NCBI RefSeq assembly: GCF_020177265.1
Contig: NZ_JAIVMC010000006.1
Coordinates: 1 to 64,000 of the forward strand
Length of the DNA stretch: 64,000 nucleotides
Direction of reading: 5' to 3'
Source of the DNA: Pseudooceanicola marinus
Lineage (GTDB): Bacteria; Pseudomonadota; Alphaproteobacteria; Rhodobacterales; Rhodobacteraceae
The notes under the pieces were generated by a model. It was not told where the DNA came from and did no database searches. It saw only the letters and a program-made list of their open reading frames with translations. Shown one piece after another: positions 37,278-45,420 of this stretch (positions are counted from its first letter, which is position 1; the number at the start of each line of letters is the position of its first letter). The translations under genes and the position numbers were made by a program.

Positions 37278-38000
37278 ATGGCTCGTACAGCTCTGGTCAC
37301 CGGCGGCACGCGCGGCATCGGCGCGGCAATTTCCAAGGCGCTGAAGGGGGCGGGCTATCAGGTGGCCGCAACCTTCGCCGGCAATGAGGCCGCCGCGGCC
37401 GCCTTTACCGAGGAAACCGGCATTCACACCTACAAGTGGGATGTCTCGTCCTACGAGGACAGCAAGGCCGGCCTCGAAAAGGTCGAGGCGGACCTGGGTC
37501 CGATCGACGTGGTGGTGGCCAACGCAGGCATCACCCGCGACGCGCCCTTCCACAAGATGACGCCCGACCAGTGGTCGGAGGTGGTCAACACCAACCTCAC
37601 CGGCGTCTTCAACACCGTGCACCCCGTCTGGCCCGGCATGCGCGAACGCAAGTTCGGCCGCGTCATCGTGATCTCCTCGATCAACGGCCAGAAGGGGCAG
37701 TTCGGTCAGGTGAACTACGCCGCCACGAAGGCGGGCGATCTGGGCATCGTGAAATCCCTGGCCCAGGAAGGCGCGCGTTTCGGCATCACCGCCAACGCCA
37801 TCTGCCCCGGCTACATCGCGACCGAGATGGTCATGGCCGTGCCGGAGAAGGTGCGCGAGTCGATCATCGCGCAGATCCCCACCGGCCGCCTGGGCGAACC
37901 GGAGGAGATCGCCCGCTGCGTGCTCTTCCTGGCCGACGATGACGCAACCTTCATCAATGGCTCGACCATCACCGCCAACGGCGGCCAGTTCTTCGTCTGA
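37278..38000 (+). CDS. phaB: Acetoacetyl-CoA reductase
   Basis: NADPH-dependent reduction of acetoacetyl-CoA to (R)-3-hydroxybutyryl-CoA, the monomer for polyhydroxybutyrate. This 240-residue classical short-chain dehydrogenase has TGGTRGIG (8-15), NAGITRD (82-88), catalytic Ser134, Tyr147 and Lys151 (SSINGQKGQFGQVNYAATK) and the CPGYIATEMV segment after the active site. The PhaB-type QKGQFGQ stretch separates it from FabG. GGGAGG six nt before the ATG is a strong ribosome site. Confidence 0.96.
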   Translation: MARTALVTGGTRGIGAAISKALKGAGYQVAATFAGNEAAAAAFTEETGIHTYKWDVSSYEDSKAGLEKVEADLGPIDVVVANAGITRDAPFHKMTPDQWSEVVNTNLTGVFNTVHPVWPGMRERKFGRVIVISSINGQKGQFGQVNYAATKAGDLGIVKSLAQEGARFGITANAICPGYIATEMVMAVPEKVRESIIAQIPTGRLGEPEEIARCVLFLADDDATFINGSTITANGGQFFV

Positions 38001-38026
38001 GCCCGCACGCACAGCGGACCCCCTTC

Positions 38027-38053
38027 AAAGGCGCCGGCCCCCGGCGCCTTTTT
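38027..38053 (+). terminator. Terminator of phaB
   Basis: AAAGGCGCCGG / CCGGCGCCTTT perfect 11-bp stem with a 3-nt loop, then TT, 27 nt after the stop codon. Confidence 0.9.
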
Positions 38054-38127
38054 GCATCTCCCCCTGTCACGCCGGTGCCCCCCGACACCGCGCCCCCTCG
38101 GCCATCCGCATGGTCCCGCAAATGAAA

Positions 38128-38155
38128 GGGCGGCGAAGCCTGATGCTCGCCGCCC
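38128..38155 (-). terminator. Terminator of the DUF465 gene
   Basis: GGGCGGCGA / TCGCCGCCC perfect 9-bp stem with a 10-nt loop, followed on the minus strand by TTTCATTT. It lies about 87 nt past the DUF465 stop. Confidence 0.6.
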
Positions 38156-38241
38156 TGGGTCTTGGGGGGATTTTAGGAAGGTGTTCGGTCTTGGCACCCT
38201 GGCCGAAGCCGGTCAGAGTGATCGTCACACCCGGGTCACGC

Positions 38242-38412
38242 TCAGTGCGCGGGGGCCAGGCGGGTAATCTCTTCCTTCAGGCGAAGCTTCTGCTTCTTCA
38301 TTGCGGTGATCTCGGAGGACGAGACGCCGGGCGACCGTTGGGCTTCATCCACGGCCGCCGAGAGGTGGGCATGTTTCTTCTTCAGTTCCTCAACATGGGA
38401 AGACAGGCTCAT
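38242..38412 (-). CDS. DUF465 (YdcH-like) small coiled-coil protein
   Basis: A 56-residue protein read directly from the minus strand: MSLSSHVEELKKKHAHLSAA, a short linker rich in Ser/Pro, then EITAMKKQKLRLKEEITRL. The K-K-x-x-A-L spacing, the two short charged helices and the KLRLKEEI ending are the DUF465/YdcH pattern, common in several copies in alphaproteobacteria. AGGAG lies eight nt before the ATG at 38412. Function is unknown; the predicted structure is a helical hairpin. It has its own terminator and the 155-nt gap to the methyltransferase gene as promoter space. Confidence 0.88.
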   Translation of the reverse strand: MSLSSHVEELKKKHAHLSAAVDEAQRSPGVSSSEITAMKKQKLRLKEEITRLAPAH

Positions 38413-38567
38413 TGGGGACACTCCTCTCTGTGGTGAACATCTTCAGTGCAGCACATTTTCATAATTCTGTCACGCGCCACGGTGAAGCATCCTTCCCAAG
38501 CGCTTAAACCGGCGTAAATGTGCGGGTTTGGGCAGGGAAAAGGCGCAAATCGCCCGCATCTTTTCGC

Positions 38568-39356
38568 CTAGACGGCGAACTCCAGCGGGGCGGCAGCCCG
38601 CATGATGCGACTCGCCTCATCCGTGTAATCGCTGCCCAGCTCCGAATGCGCCTCCCCCTCGTGCAGCAGAAGGCCGGCGTGCAGGCGGAAGGCGGCGCGC
38701 CCGCCCTTGCGCCCGCGCAGCAGCACCAGCTGGCTTTCGCGCCCCGCGCGCGGCACCAGCGGTTTCAGCTCCAGCGAGCCCAGCCGGGCGGCGAAGGCGG
38801 TCATCAGGTCGGGCAGACGTTCGGCCCGGTGGATGAAGGTCACCGTGCCCCCGGGGCGGCAGCGCCGCGCGGCGGCATCGACCCAGAGGGCCAGCGGGGT
38901 TTCCTCGCCCAGGGCGCCCTCGCGGTCGTCGGCCCGGGCGCGGACAGAGGCGTCACGGCGGAAGTAGGGGGGATTGGCGATGACATGGTGGAACTGCTGC
39001 TGGCGCAGCGCCTCGGGCATCACCGACAGGTCGCCGCAGGTCACCGTCATCTCCAGCCCGTTCTCGCGGGCATTACGCCGAGCCAACTCGGCATAGGCGG
39101 GCTGACGTTCCAGCCCCGCCAGGCGCAGCCCCGGCACCCGCGATCCGGCACAGAGCGCCGCCGTGCCCGCGCCGCAGCCCAGGTCCAGAAGGCTTTCGCC
39201 CGGCCGGGCCAGCACCGCGGCCGCCAGCAGCACCGGATCGGCCCCGGCGCGATAGCCCTTGCGGGGCTGGCGCAACACCAGCCGCCCGCCCAGGAACTTG
39301 TCGGCACTCAGTTCGGCCTCGGACCAGCCCCCAGCGACGGCCTCCGGCGCGCTCAC
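38568..39356 (-). CDS. tRNA1(Val) N6-adenine methyltransferase-like protein
   Basis: A 262-residue SAM-dependent methyltransferase: SAM motif I LLDLGCGAGTAAL (about residues 56-68), the N6-adenine catalytic motif NPPYF (about 127-131), and an N-terminal FLGGRLVLRQPRKGYRAGADPVLLAA lead typical of the TrmN6/YfiC group. Modification of A37 in tRNA is inferred from family. The start is a GTG at 39356 that overlaps the stop of the preceding DUF2007 gene (GTGA), so the two are probably co-translated. Confidence 0.87.
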   Translation of the reverse strand: MSAPEAVAGGWSEAELSADKFLGGRLVLRQPRKGYRAGADPVLLAAAVLARPGESLLDLGCGAGTAALCAGSRVPGLRLAGLERQPAYAELARRNARENGLEMTVTCGDLSVMPEALRQQQFHHVIANPPYFRRDASVRARADDREGALGEETPLALWVDAAARRCRPGGTVTFIHRAERLPDLMTAFAARLGSLELKPLVPRAGRESQLVLLRGRKGGRAAFRLHAGLLLHEGEAHSELGSDYTDEASRIMRAAAPLEFAV

Positions 39357-39568
39357 GACGTGACCGGCAGGCCGTTGTCCCGCATCACCTCTGCAGCGGC
39401 GTCGAAATCGCCGTCGCGCACCATAAGGCGGCGCGGCAAAATGCCGAGCGAGCCATCCAGAACGCTCATGTTTACGTCCATTTCAAAGCAGTCTATATCC
39501 TCCCCCTGAAGCAGGGCCTGGGCGAATGCCATTTGTGTCGGATCGGTGCTGCGCAGAAGCTCTTTCAT
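39353..39568 (-). CDS. DUF2007 domain protein
   Basis: A 71-residue protein consisting of one DUF2007 domain (a ferredoxin-like fold sometimes annotated as putative signal transducer): MKELLRSTDPTQMAFAQALL, GEDIDCFEMDVNMSVLDGSLG, RRLMVRDGDFDAAAEVM. No catalytic residues are known. It diverges from the polyprenyl synthase gene by 91 nt and overlaps the methyltransferase start. The role is unknown. Confidence 0.87.
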   Translation of the reverse strand: MKELLRSTDPTQMAFAQALLQGEDIDCFEMDVNMSVLDGSLGILPRRLMVRDGDFDAAAEVMRDNGLPVTS

Positions 39569-39659
39569 GCGCCCAGCCCTACAGAAGCCCTGCGCCGAAC
39601 GCCAGTTTCTTGACGGGCCAGCCGCCCCACCGGGGCCATGAAATGACGGGAGAGCCTGG

Positions 39660-40655
39660 GTGAGCCAAGCCGAGATGAAACCCAACGACGTCCTGGCCGC
39701 CGCCCTGTCGGATGAGCTGGACGCGGTGAACGCCCTCATCAAGGAGCGCATGGCGTCGAAGCACGCCCCCCGCATTCCGGAGGTCACCGCCCACCTGATC
39801 GAGGCCGGCGGCAAGCGCCTGCGCCCGATGCTGGTTCTGGCCGCGGCCAAGATGTGCGGCTACACCGGCCCCTTCCACATCCACCTGGCCACCACGGTGG
39901 AATTCATCCACACCGCCACCCTGCTGCACGACGACGTGGTCGACGAAAGCCAGCAGCGGCGCGGCCGGCCCACGGCCAACCTGCTGTGGGACAACCAGTC
40001 CTCGGTGCTGGTCGGTGACTACCTCTTTGCCCGTGCCTTCCAGATGATGGTCGAGCCCGGCAACCTGCGCGTCCTCGACATCCTGTCGTCGGCGGCGGCG
40101 GTCATCACCGAGGGCGAGGTGCTGCAGCTTTCCGTGGCGCAGGATCTGACCACCAGCGAGGACACCTACGTGACGGTGGTGCGCGGCAAAACCGCCGCGC
40201 TGTTCTCGGCGGCGACGCAATCGGGCGCCGTCCTGGCCGAGGCCCCGGAAGAGCATATCGAGGCGCTTTATACCTATGGCGACGCCCTGGGCATCGCCTT
40301 CCAGATGGCGGACGACCTGCTGGATTACCTGGGCGACAGCGGCCAGACCGGCAAGAACGTCGGCGACGACTTCCGCGAGCGCAAGATGACCCTGCCGGTG
40401 ATCCGCGCCATCGCGGCGGCGGATGAGGAGGAAATGGCCTTCTGGACCCGCACCATCGCCCGCGGCAAGCAGGTCGAGGGCGACCTGGATCAGGCCATGG
40501 CGCTGTTCGAAAAGCATGGCACGCTGGAAAGCACCCGCCAGACCGCGCTGGACTGGTCCGAGACAGCCCGCAGCGCCCTGCAGGTCCTGCCGCAGAGCGA
40601 GCTGCGAGACACCCTTTCGGATCTCGCCGCCTACGTGGTCGCCCGGCTGAACTGA
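39660..40655 (+). CDS. ispB: Polyprenyl diphosphate synthase (ubiquinone side chain)
   Basis: Trans-type long-chain prenyltransferase that builds the octa- or decaprenyl tail of ubiquinone. The 331 residues contain GGKRLRPMLV, the first Asp-rich motif LLHDDVVDES, GDYLFARAF, and the second Asp-rich motif QMADDLLDYLGD. Alphaproteobacteria usually make Q-10, so a decaprenyl product is likely, but chain length cannot be read reliably here. The start is a GTG at 39660 with GGGAGAG upstream; an in-frame ATG five codons later is the alternative. Confidence 0.94.
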   Translation: MSQAEMKPNDVLAAALSDELDAVNALIKERMASKHAPRIPEVTAHLIEAGGKRLRPMLVLAAAKMCGYTGPFHIHLATTVEFIHTATLLHDDVVDESQQRRGRPTANLLWDNQSSVLVGDYLFARAFQMMVEPGNLRVLDILSSAAAVITEGEVLQLSVAQDLTTSEDTYVTVVRGKTAALFSAATQSGAVLAEAPEEHIEALYTYGDALGIAFQMADDLLDYLGDSGQTGKNVGDDFRERKMTLPVIRAIAAADEEEMAFWTRTIARGKQVEGDLDQAMALFEKHGTLESTRQTALDWSETARSALQVLPQSELRDTLSDLAAYVVARLN

Positions 40656-40684
40656 GCCGGCGAACGATCCGTCCCCAGGATGCG

Positions 40685-40717
40685 AAAAAGGCGCGCCGGT
40701 TAGCCCGGACGCGCCTT
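40685..40717. terminator. Bidirectional terminator between ispB and the two-TM protein gene
   Basis: AAGGCGCG / CGCGCCTT stem around a 13-nt loop. Five T residues follow on the minus strand (40689-40685), making it stronger in that direction. Confidence 0.8.
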
Positions 40718-40740
40718 GTTCATGTCTCCTGCAAGCGGGA

Positions 40741-41769
40741 TCAGTCGAAGATCCCCGCCACCCGTCCCAGCAGCATGAAGGCGCGGGCGGTGCGGGTGTC
40801 GGCCAGATCCTGGATGTCCTGGTCGCTGCCGGTCTTCTCGAATTCCACGAACATCTTGTCGAAGCGGCGCAGGAAATGATGCGCCGCGTCGCGGAAGATC
40901 GGATCCTGTTTCATCCGGCCCGCCGCCAGCGCCAGCGAGCTGCGGTCGCGGATGCCACCCAGGGCCGCGATCTGGCGGCCCCGCTCCCCGGCCGCGAAGC
41001 GACGCCAGATTTCCGACCGCGCGGTGTCGGGGCGCAGGTCATCCATGTAGATGCCGTCCTGGCTGAGCAGGGTCAGAACGTCCTGCGCCGCCTGGATCAG
41101 CAGGGCGGTCTGCCGATCCCTCAGCGCCTTGCGCAGCGCGGCGAATCCCTCCTCGTCCTCCGCCGTCTCGGGGAAGTTCAGGGCACGGACGAAATCGTCC
41201 TTCACCACCGGCACCTGCGGCGCCTCTTCCGGCGTGCCCAGGGGCAGCGGCGCCTGGTCCGCATCCTGCGGCCTGGGCGCGGGGGTCGCCAGCGCCGGCT
41301 GCGGCGCGGCATCGGCCGGGGCGGAATGATCGCGGATCGAGGAGAAGGTCAGCAACGCCGTCTCGGTCTTGCGCTGCGCCATGGCGATCTCGTCGAGCTT
41401 GCGCGCGATCGAGGCGTCGCCCCCCTTCTGGTTCTGGCTGACATAGGCCTGGCGGATCGCGTCGATGGCGGTGCGCAGCCGCAGGCTCTCCTCGCGCATG
41501 ACCCGGGCCGAACGCGCGGCCATCGCCGCCACCCAGATCATCGCCACCGGCATCAGCACGGCAAAGACCGTCAGCACCAGTTGCAGCGACCGCAGGCGTT
41601 CACCGTCGCCCGCATCCGCGTCGTAGAGAAAGAGGAAATAGACCGCCGCGCCCAGGGCCCAGGCCAGGCTGGCCAGCACTGCGACCGCTTCGGCCACTGA
41701 CAGTCCCGGGCGGTGCTTGCTTTCATAGGCACCGACAAGGGTCGGCTTGCTTGTCTGGCTCTCGCTCAT
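40741..41769 (-). CDS. Uncharacterised two-helix membrane protein with coiled coil
   Basis: I do not recognise a named family. The 342-residue protein has two TM helices (~25-48, ~62-84) close to the N-terminus, then a charged helical stretch with coiled-coil character (ARSARVMREESLRLRTAIDAI to KLDEIAMAQRKTE), a Pro/Ala-rich linker (~155-185) and a soluble alpha-rich C-terminal domain beginning DDFVRALNFPETAEDEEG. The C-terminal domain would lie in the cytoplasm if both ends are inside. The ATG at 41769 with AGAGGG six nt upstream is preferred to a longer TTG-initiated frame. It follows greA on the same strand after 200 nt. Proteins of this shape recur in Rhodobacteraceae, but the role is open. 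Confidence 0.75.
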   Translation of the reverse strand: MSESQTSKPTLVGAYESKHRPGLSVAEAVAVLASLAWALGAAVYFLFLYDADAGDGERLRSLQLVLTVFAVLMPVAMIWVAAMAARSARVMREESLRLRTAIDAIRQAYVSQNQKGGDASIARKLDEIAMAQRKTETALLTFSSIRDHSAPADAAPQPALATPAPRPQDADQAPLPLGTPEEAPQVPVVKDDFVRALNFPETAEDEEGFAALRKALRDRQTALLIQAAQDVLTLLSQDGIYMDDLRPDTARSEIWRRFAAGERGRQIAALGGIRDRSSLALAAGRMKQDPIFRDAAHHFLRRFDKMFVEFEKTGSDQDIQDLADTRTARAFMLLGRVAGIFD

Positions 41770-41969
41770 TCCGGCCCTCTGCAGACCACTGGGACCCGGA
41801 GACCGGGCCTCCGCGGCCCCGTCCCCAAGCTGCTTCTTCGTGCCGAACCGGGTCTGCGCAAGACCGCGGCGCCTCTCCGGCGCCGTCTCTGCTGGTCCGC
41901 CCTGCAGCTGCGCGGGGCTATCGCCGCCTGGCTTGGTCAAGGCAGATGTCCGTTTCGTCCGCGTTCGTC

Positions 41970-42440
41970 TTATTGATAGCTGATCTTCAGCACTTCGTAG
42001 GATTTTTCACCACCCGGCGTGCGGACCTCGACGGAATCGCCCTCTTCCTTGCCGATCAGCGCCCGGGCAATGGGCGAGCGGATGTTCAGCAGGCCCTTCT
42101 CGATATTGGCCTCCTGCTCGCCCACGATCTGCCAGGTCTTCTCCTCGTCCGTATCCTCGTCGACCAGGGTGACGGTGGCCCCGAACTTGATGCTGCCCGA
42201 CAGGGTCTTGGGGTCGATCACCTCGGCCAGGCCCAGCAGGCCCTCGATTTCCTTGATCCGGCCCTCGATGAAGCTCTGCTTCTCGCGGGCGGAATGGTAC
42301 TCGGCGTTTTCCGAAAGGTCGCCGTGCTCCCGTGCCTCGGAAATCGCGCGGATGATCTCGGGACGTTCCACCGATTTCAACTGTTTCAACTCGGCTTCAA
42401 GCTTCTGGAAGCCAGTGCGGGTCATCGGTACTTTTTCCAT
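41970..42440 (-). CDS. greA: Transcription elongation factor GreA
   Basis: Rescues backtracked RNA polymerase by stimulating transcript cleavage. The 156 residues show the N-terminal coiled coil with the tip acidic motif ([21 protein letters not shown], the D-L-S-E-N-A-E-Y signature) and the C-terminal FKBP-like domain ([41 protein letters not shown]). GGAGGG precedes the ATG at 42440. It lies downstream of the VOC gene, separated by a terminator. Confidence 0.97.
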   Translation of the reverse strand: MEKVPMTRTGFQKLEAELKQLKSVERPEIIRAISEAREHGDLSENAEYHSAREKQSFIEGRIKEIEGLLGLAEVIDPKTLSGSIKFGATVTLVDEDTDEEKTWQIVGEQEANIEKGLLNIRSPIARALIGKEEGDSVEVRTPGGEKSYEVLKISYQ

Positions 42441-42460
42441 TCGGCCCTCCATGGCACGGA

Positions 42461-42487
42461 GAAAGGGGCCTGCGAGGGCCCCTCTCT
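42461..42487 (-). terminator. Terminator downstream of the VOC gene
   Basis: AGGGGCC / GGCCCCT perfect 7-bp stem with a 6-nt loop and TTTCTC after it on the minus strand; it sits in the gap before greA. Confidence 0.65.
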
Positions 42488-42588
42488 CAAAATCTCGTCG
42501 TTCGGTTACCTGACCCAAAGCAGGGCGCCTTTGCAAGCGAATTGCGGGCGCTGCCGACGTGGCGCGCCTGCGCGTGGGCGGTGGCACG

Positions 42589-42972
42589 CTACCCCTGCCG
42601 CGCCGCCACTTCCCATTCGATTCCATCGTGGTCGAGGAAACAGAAGCGGCGGCGCGCGCCGGCCTCGCGATGGTTGATCGGCTCGAACCCGGCGTTGGCC
42701 ACCCGTGCCTCCACCGCGCCGATGTCCTCCTCCGTCAGCACCGACAGCTGGTTCAGCATGCCCTGTGTCCGGTACCGCGCCGGACGCGGCGCATTCGGCC
42801 CGCCGAAGGTGAAAAGCGCGATATAGCTGTCGTCCGTGCCCACATGGACCGTCCGACCGACCTCGATGCCCGACCCGCGCCACAGCACCTGCCAGCCAAA
42901 GACATTGCACAGCCAGTCGGCGGTCGCGTCGGGGTCGTCCACGGTGATGTTGGCGTGGTCCAGTCGGATCAT
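42589..42972 (-). CDS. VOC-family (glyoxalase/bleomycin-resistance-like) protein, probable SoxR target
   Basis: A 127-residue single vicinal-oxygen-chelate domain: [21 protein letters not shown] (first metal-ligand His in DHA), [19 protein letters not shown], and [25 protein letters not shown] (second half with the conserved D-H-D-G-x-E, where the Glu is the usual metal ligand). Substrate unknown: members act as glyoxalases, dioxygenases or drug-binding proteins. The ATG at 42972 begins the domain. A SoxR-type promoter with 19-bp spacer lies ~40 nt upstream, so redox-active compounds probably induce it. Confidence 0.88.
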   Translation of the reverse strand: MIRLDHANITVDDPDATADWLCNVFGWQVLWRGSGIEVGRTVHVGTDDSYIALFTFGGPNAPRPARYRTQGMLNQLSVLTEEDIGAVEARVANAGFEPINHREAGARRRFCFLDHDGIEWEVAARQG

Positions 42973-43013
42973 CTCTTCGGTGTCCTGTCTTGCGCTGAAT
43001 TTCGACTTTTCCA

Positions 43014-43044
43014 ATCCTGACAGCTAAAGTAAACTTCAGGGCAA
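43014..43044 (-). promoter_or_regulatory. SoxR box within a 19-bp-spacer promoter driving the VOC gene
   Basis: On the minus strand, -35 TTGCCC (43044-43039), 19 nt, -10 CAGGAT (43019-43014). The spacer region holds CCTGAAGTTTACTTTAGC (43040-43023), 14 of 18 positions identical to the enterobacterial SoxR box CCTCAAGTTAACTTGAGG and placed in the same register relative to the -35. It lies between the divergent VOC and soxR genes. Confidence 0.8.
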
Positions 43045-43054
43045 GGGGAAAGAA

Positions 43055-43570
43055 ATGCGACAATCCAATGACATACGCAGAACTGCACGTCGCGACGGCC
43101 TGCCCATCGGCGCCATGGCCACGCGCACGGGCCTGTCTGTCTCGGCGATCCGCTACTATGAAAGCGAGGGATTGATCGCGCCCTGGCGCAACGAGGCGGG
43201 CCAACGCCGCTACGACCGGGCCGACATCCGCCGCCTGTCCTTCGTGCTGATCGCCCAGGGTCTGGGCGCCTCGATCGCCGAGATCCGCGCCCAGCTGACC
43301 ACCCTGCCCCGGGGCCGTACGCCGACGGCCGCCGACTGGCGCCGCCTGTCTGCCCATTACCGCGCCGACCTGGACCGCCGCATCGCCCAGCTGACCAAAC
43401 TGCGCGACGATCTGGACGGCTGCATCGGCTGCGGCTGCCTCTCTCTTGAGCGTTGCGCGCTCTACAACCCGGGGGACCGGGCCGCTCGCCTTGGCCCCGG
43501 ACCGCGCTACCTGCTGGGCGACGACACAGCAGAAACGCCGGAAAACGCGAGCGATAACAGCAGTTCATGA
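43055..43570 (+). CDS. soxR: Redox-sensitive transcriptional activator SoxR
   Basis: A 171-residue MerR-family regulator with a [2Fe-2S] switch: winged helix-turn-helix (LPIGAMATRTGLSVSAIRYYESEGLI, residues ~16-41), dimerisation coiled coil, and the diagnostic cysteine cluster C-I-G-C-G-C-L-S-L-E-R-C (Cys123, 126, 128, 134) followed by LYNPGD. Oxidation of the cluster by redox-cycling compounds activates target promoters with an overlong spacer. There is no soxS in the window, as is usual outside enterics. The start at 43055 is 15 nt from the SoxR box, so autoregulation is likely. Confidence 0.97.
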   Translation: MRQSNDIRRTARRDGLPIGAMATRTGLSVSAIRYYESEGLIAPWRNEAGQRRYDRADIRRLSFVLIAQGLGASIAEIRAQLTTLPRGRTPTAADWRRLSAHYRADLDRRIAQLTKLRDDLDGCIGCGCLSLERCALYNPGDRAARLGPGPRYLLGDDTAETPENASDNSSS

Positions 43571-43617
43571 CGCATCGTTGCAATTGACCAGCGCGCCGCG
43601 AAGCGGCTAACGATGCG
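43571..43617 (+). promoter_or_regulatory. Long-armed inverted repeat around a candidate promoter of the ETF-QO gene
   Basis: Arms CGCATCGTT (43571-43579) and AACGATGCG (43609-43617) are perfect complements separated by 29 nt. A TTGACC at 43584-43589 lies between them. It begins one nt after the soxR stop, so it could be a soxR terminator stem or a pair of operator half-sites 51 nt before the ETF-QO start. Confidence 0.45.
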
Positions 43618-43667
43618 AAAGAAAATTTCGAAGCCCATAACAAAGCCACGCCGACAGGGAAGCCAAC

Positions 43668-45311
43668 ATGTCCGAGACACAACGCGAAACGATGGAATAT
43701 GACGTGGTGATCGTCGGGGCCGGCCCCGCCGGTCTGTCCGCCGCCATCCGCCTGAAACAGCTCGATTCCGACCTGGAGGTCGTGGTGCTGGAGAAGGGCT
43801 CGGAAGTGGGCGCGCACATCCTGTCGGGTGCCGTGCTGGATCCCTGCGGCCTGGACGCGTTGATCCCCGACTGGAAGGAAAAGGGCGCGCCGCTGAACAC
43901 GCCGGTTAAGGACGACAACTTCTACATGCTGGGCGAAGCGGGCCAGATCCGTGTGCCCAACTTCCCCATGCCGCCGCTGATGAACAACCACGGCAACTAC
44001 ATCGTGTCGATGGGCAACGTCTGCCGCTGGATGGCCGAACAGGCCGAGGAGCTGGGAGTGGAAATCTTCCCCGGCATGGCCTGTTCCGAGCTGGTCTATG
44101 ACGGCGACGTGGTGAAGGGCGTCGTGGCCGGCGAGTTCGGCCGCAACCCGGATGGCACCGAGGGCCCGGGCTACGAGCCGGGGATGGAACTGCACGGCAA
44201 GTATGTCTTCATCTCCGAGGGCGTGCGCGGCTCGCTCGCCAAGGAGCTGATCAACAAATACGAGCTGTCGCAGGGCCATGAGCCGCAGAAGTTCGGCCTC
44301 GGCATGAAGGAAATCTGGGAGATCGACCCGGCCAAGCACAAGGAAGGGTCCGTGACCCACACCATGGGCTGGCCCCTAGGCAAGAACGCCGGCGGCGGGT
44401 CCTTCATCTATCACCTGGAGAACAACCAGGTCTACGTGGGCTTCGTGGTGCACCTGAACTACAAGAACCCGCACCTCTTCCCCTACATGGAATTCCAGCG
44501 GTTCAAGCATCACCCGATCGTCAAGGACCTGCTGGAAGGCGGCAAGCGCGTCGCCTATGGCGCCCGCGCCATCTCCGAGGGCGGTTATCAGTCGATGCCG
44601 AAGATGACCGTGCCGGGCGCCGCCCTGCTGGGCTGTTCGGTCGGCATGGTCAACGTGCCCCGCATCAAGGGCAACCATAACGCCATGCTGTCCGGCAAGG
44701 CCGCCGCCGAAGCCGCCTATGAGGCGCTGCAGGCGGGCCGCAGTTCGGATGAGCTGACCGCCTACGAAGACGAGGTGCGTTCGGGCGCCATCGGCAAGGA
44801 CCTGAAGAAGGTCCGCAACGTGAAGCCGCTGTGGTCCAAGTACGGCCTGACCGCCAGCCTGGCGCTTGGCGGCATGGACATGTGGACCAACACCTTCGGC
44901 TTCTCCCTGCTGGGCACCCTGGGCCACGGCAAGACCGACGCCGAGGCCACCGAAGAGGCATCGAAACACAAGCCGATCGACTATCCCAAGCCCGACGGCA
45001 AGATCAGCTTCGACCGGCTGACCAACGTCTCCTTCGCGGCGACGAACCACGAGGAAAGCCAGCCCTGTCACCTGAAGCTGGCCGATCCCGAGCTGCCCGT
45101 GCGGGAGAACCTGCCGAAATTCGATGGCCCCTCGGCGCGCTACTGCCCGGCAGGGGTCTACGAATTCATCGGCGAAGGGGACGACAAGCGGTTCCAGATC
45201 AACTTCCAGAACTGTGTCCACTGCAAGACCTGCGACATCAAGGACCCGGCCCAGAACATCAACTGGACCACACCCCAGGGCGGCGACGGGCCGAACTATC
45301 CCAATATGTAA
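43668..45311 (+). CDS. Electron transfer flavoprotein:ubiquinone oxidoreductase
   Basis: Inner-membrane-bound flavo-iron-sulfur enzyme that takes electrons from ETF and reduces ubiquinone. The 547 residues have the FAD-binding dinucleotide motif VVIVGAGPAGLSAA (residues 13-26), the family middle with GLGMKEIWEIDPAKH and the ubiquinone/membrane segment GWPLGKNAGGGSFIYHL. The C-terminal 4Fe-4S ligands are Cys493 (ARYCPAGVYE) and Cys516, 519 and 522 (NCVHCKTCDIKDP). AGGGA eight nt before the ATG. It completes the pathway whose etfA part is at the left edge. Confidence 0.97.
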   Translation: MSETQRETMEYDVVIVGAGPAGLSAAIRLKQLDSDLEVVVLEKGSEVGAHILSGAVLDPCGLDALIPDWKEKGAPLNTPVKDDNFYMLGEAGQIRVPNFPMPPLMNNHGNYIVSMGNVCRWMAEQAEELGVEIFPGMACSELVYDGDVVKGVVAGEFGRNPDGTEGPGYEPGMELHGKYVFISEGVRGSLAKELINKYELSQGHEPQKFGLGMKEIWEIDPAKHKEGSVTHTMGWPLGKNAGGGSFIYHLENNQVYVGFVVHLNYKNPHLFPYMEFQRFKHHPIVKDLLEGGKRVAYGARAISEGGYQSMPKMTVPGAALLGCSVGMVNVPRIKGNHNAMLSGKAAAEAAYEALQAGRSSDELTAYEDEVRSGAIGKDLKKVRNVKPLWSKYGLTASLALGGMDMWTNTFGFSLLGTLGHGKTDAEATEEASKHKPIDYPKPDGKISFDRLTNVSFAATNHEESQPCHLKLADPELPVRENLPKFDGPSARYCPAGVYEFIGEGDDKRFQINFQNCVHCKTCDIKDPAQNINWTTPQGGDGPNYPNM

Positions 45312-45337
45312 ACTTCGCAGGAACAATTCCGCGAGCG

Positions 45338-45358
45338 GGGGCGTCCATCGGGCGCCCC
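45338..45358 (+). terminator. Hairpin after the ETF-QO gene
   Basis: GGGGCG / CGCCCC stem with a 9-nt loop, 26 nt past the stop; the following T content (TCATTGCTTT) is modest. Confidence 0.5.
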
Positions 45359-45420
45359 TCATTGCTTTCGCGACCGCCCGCTTCTAGTCTCGCCTGACCA
45401 GAAGTATCGAGGGGTCCGGC

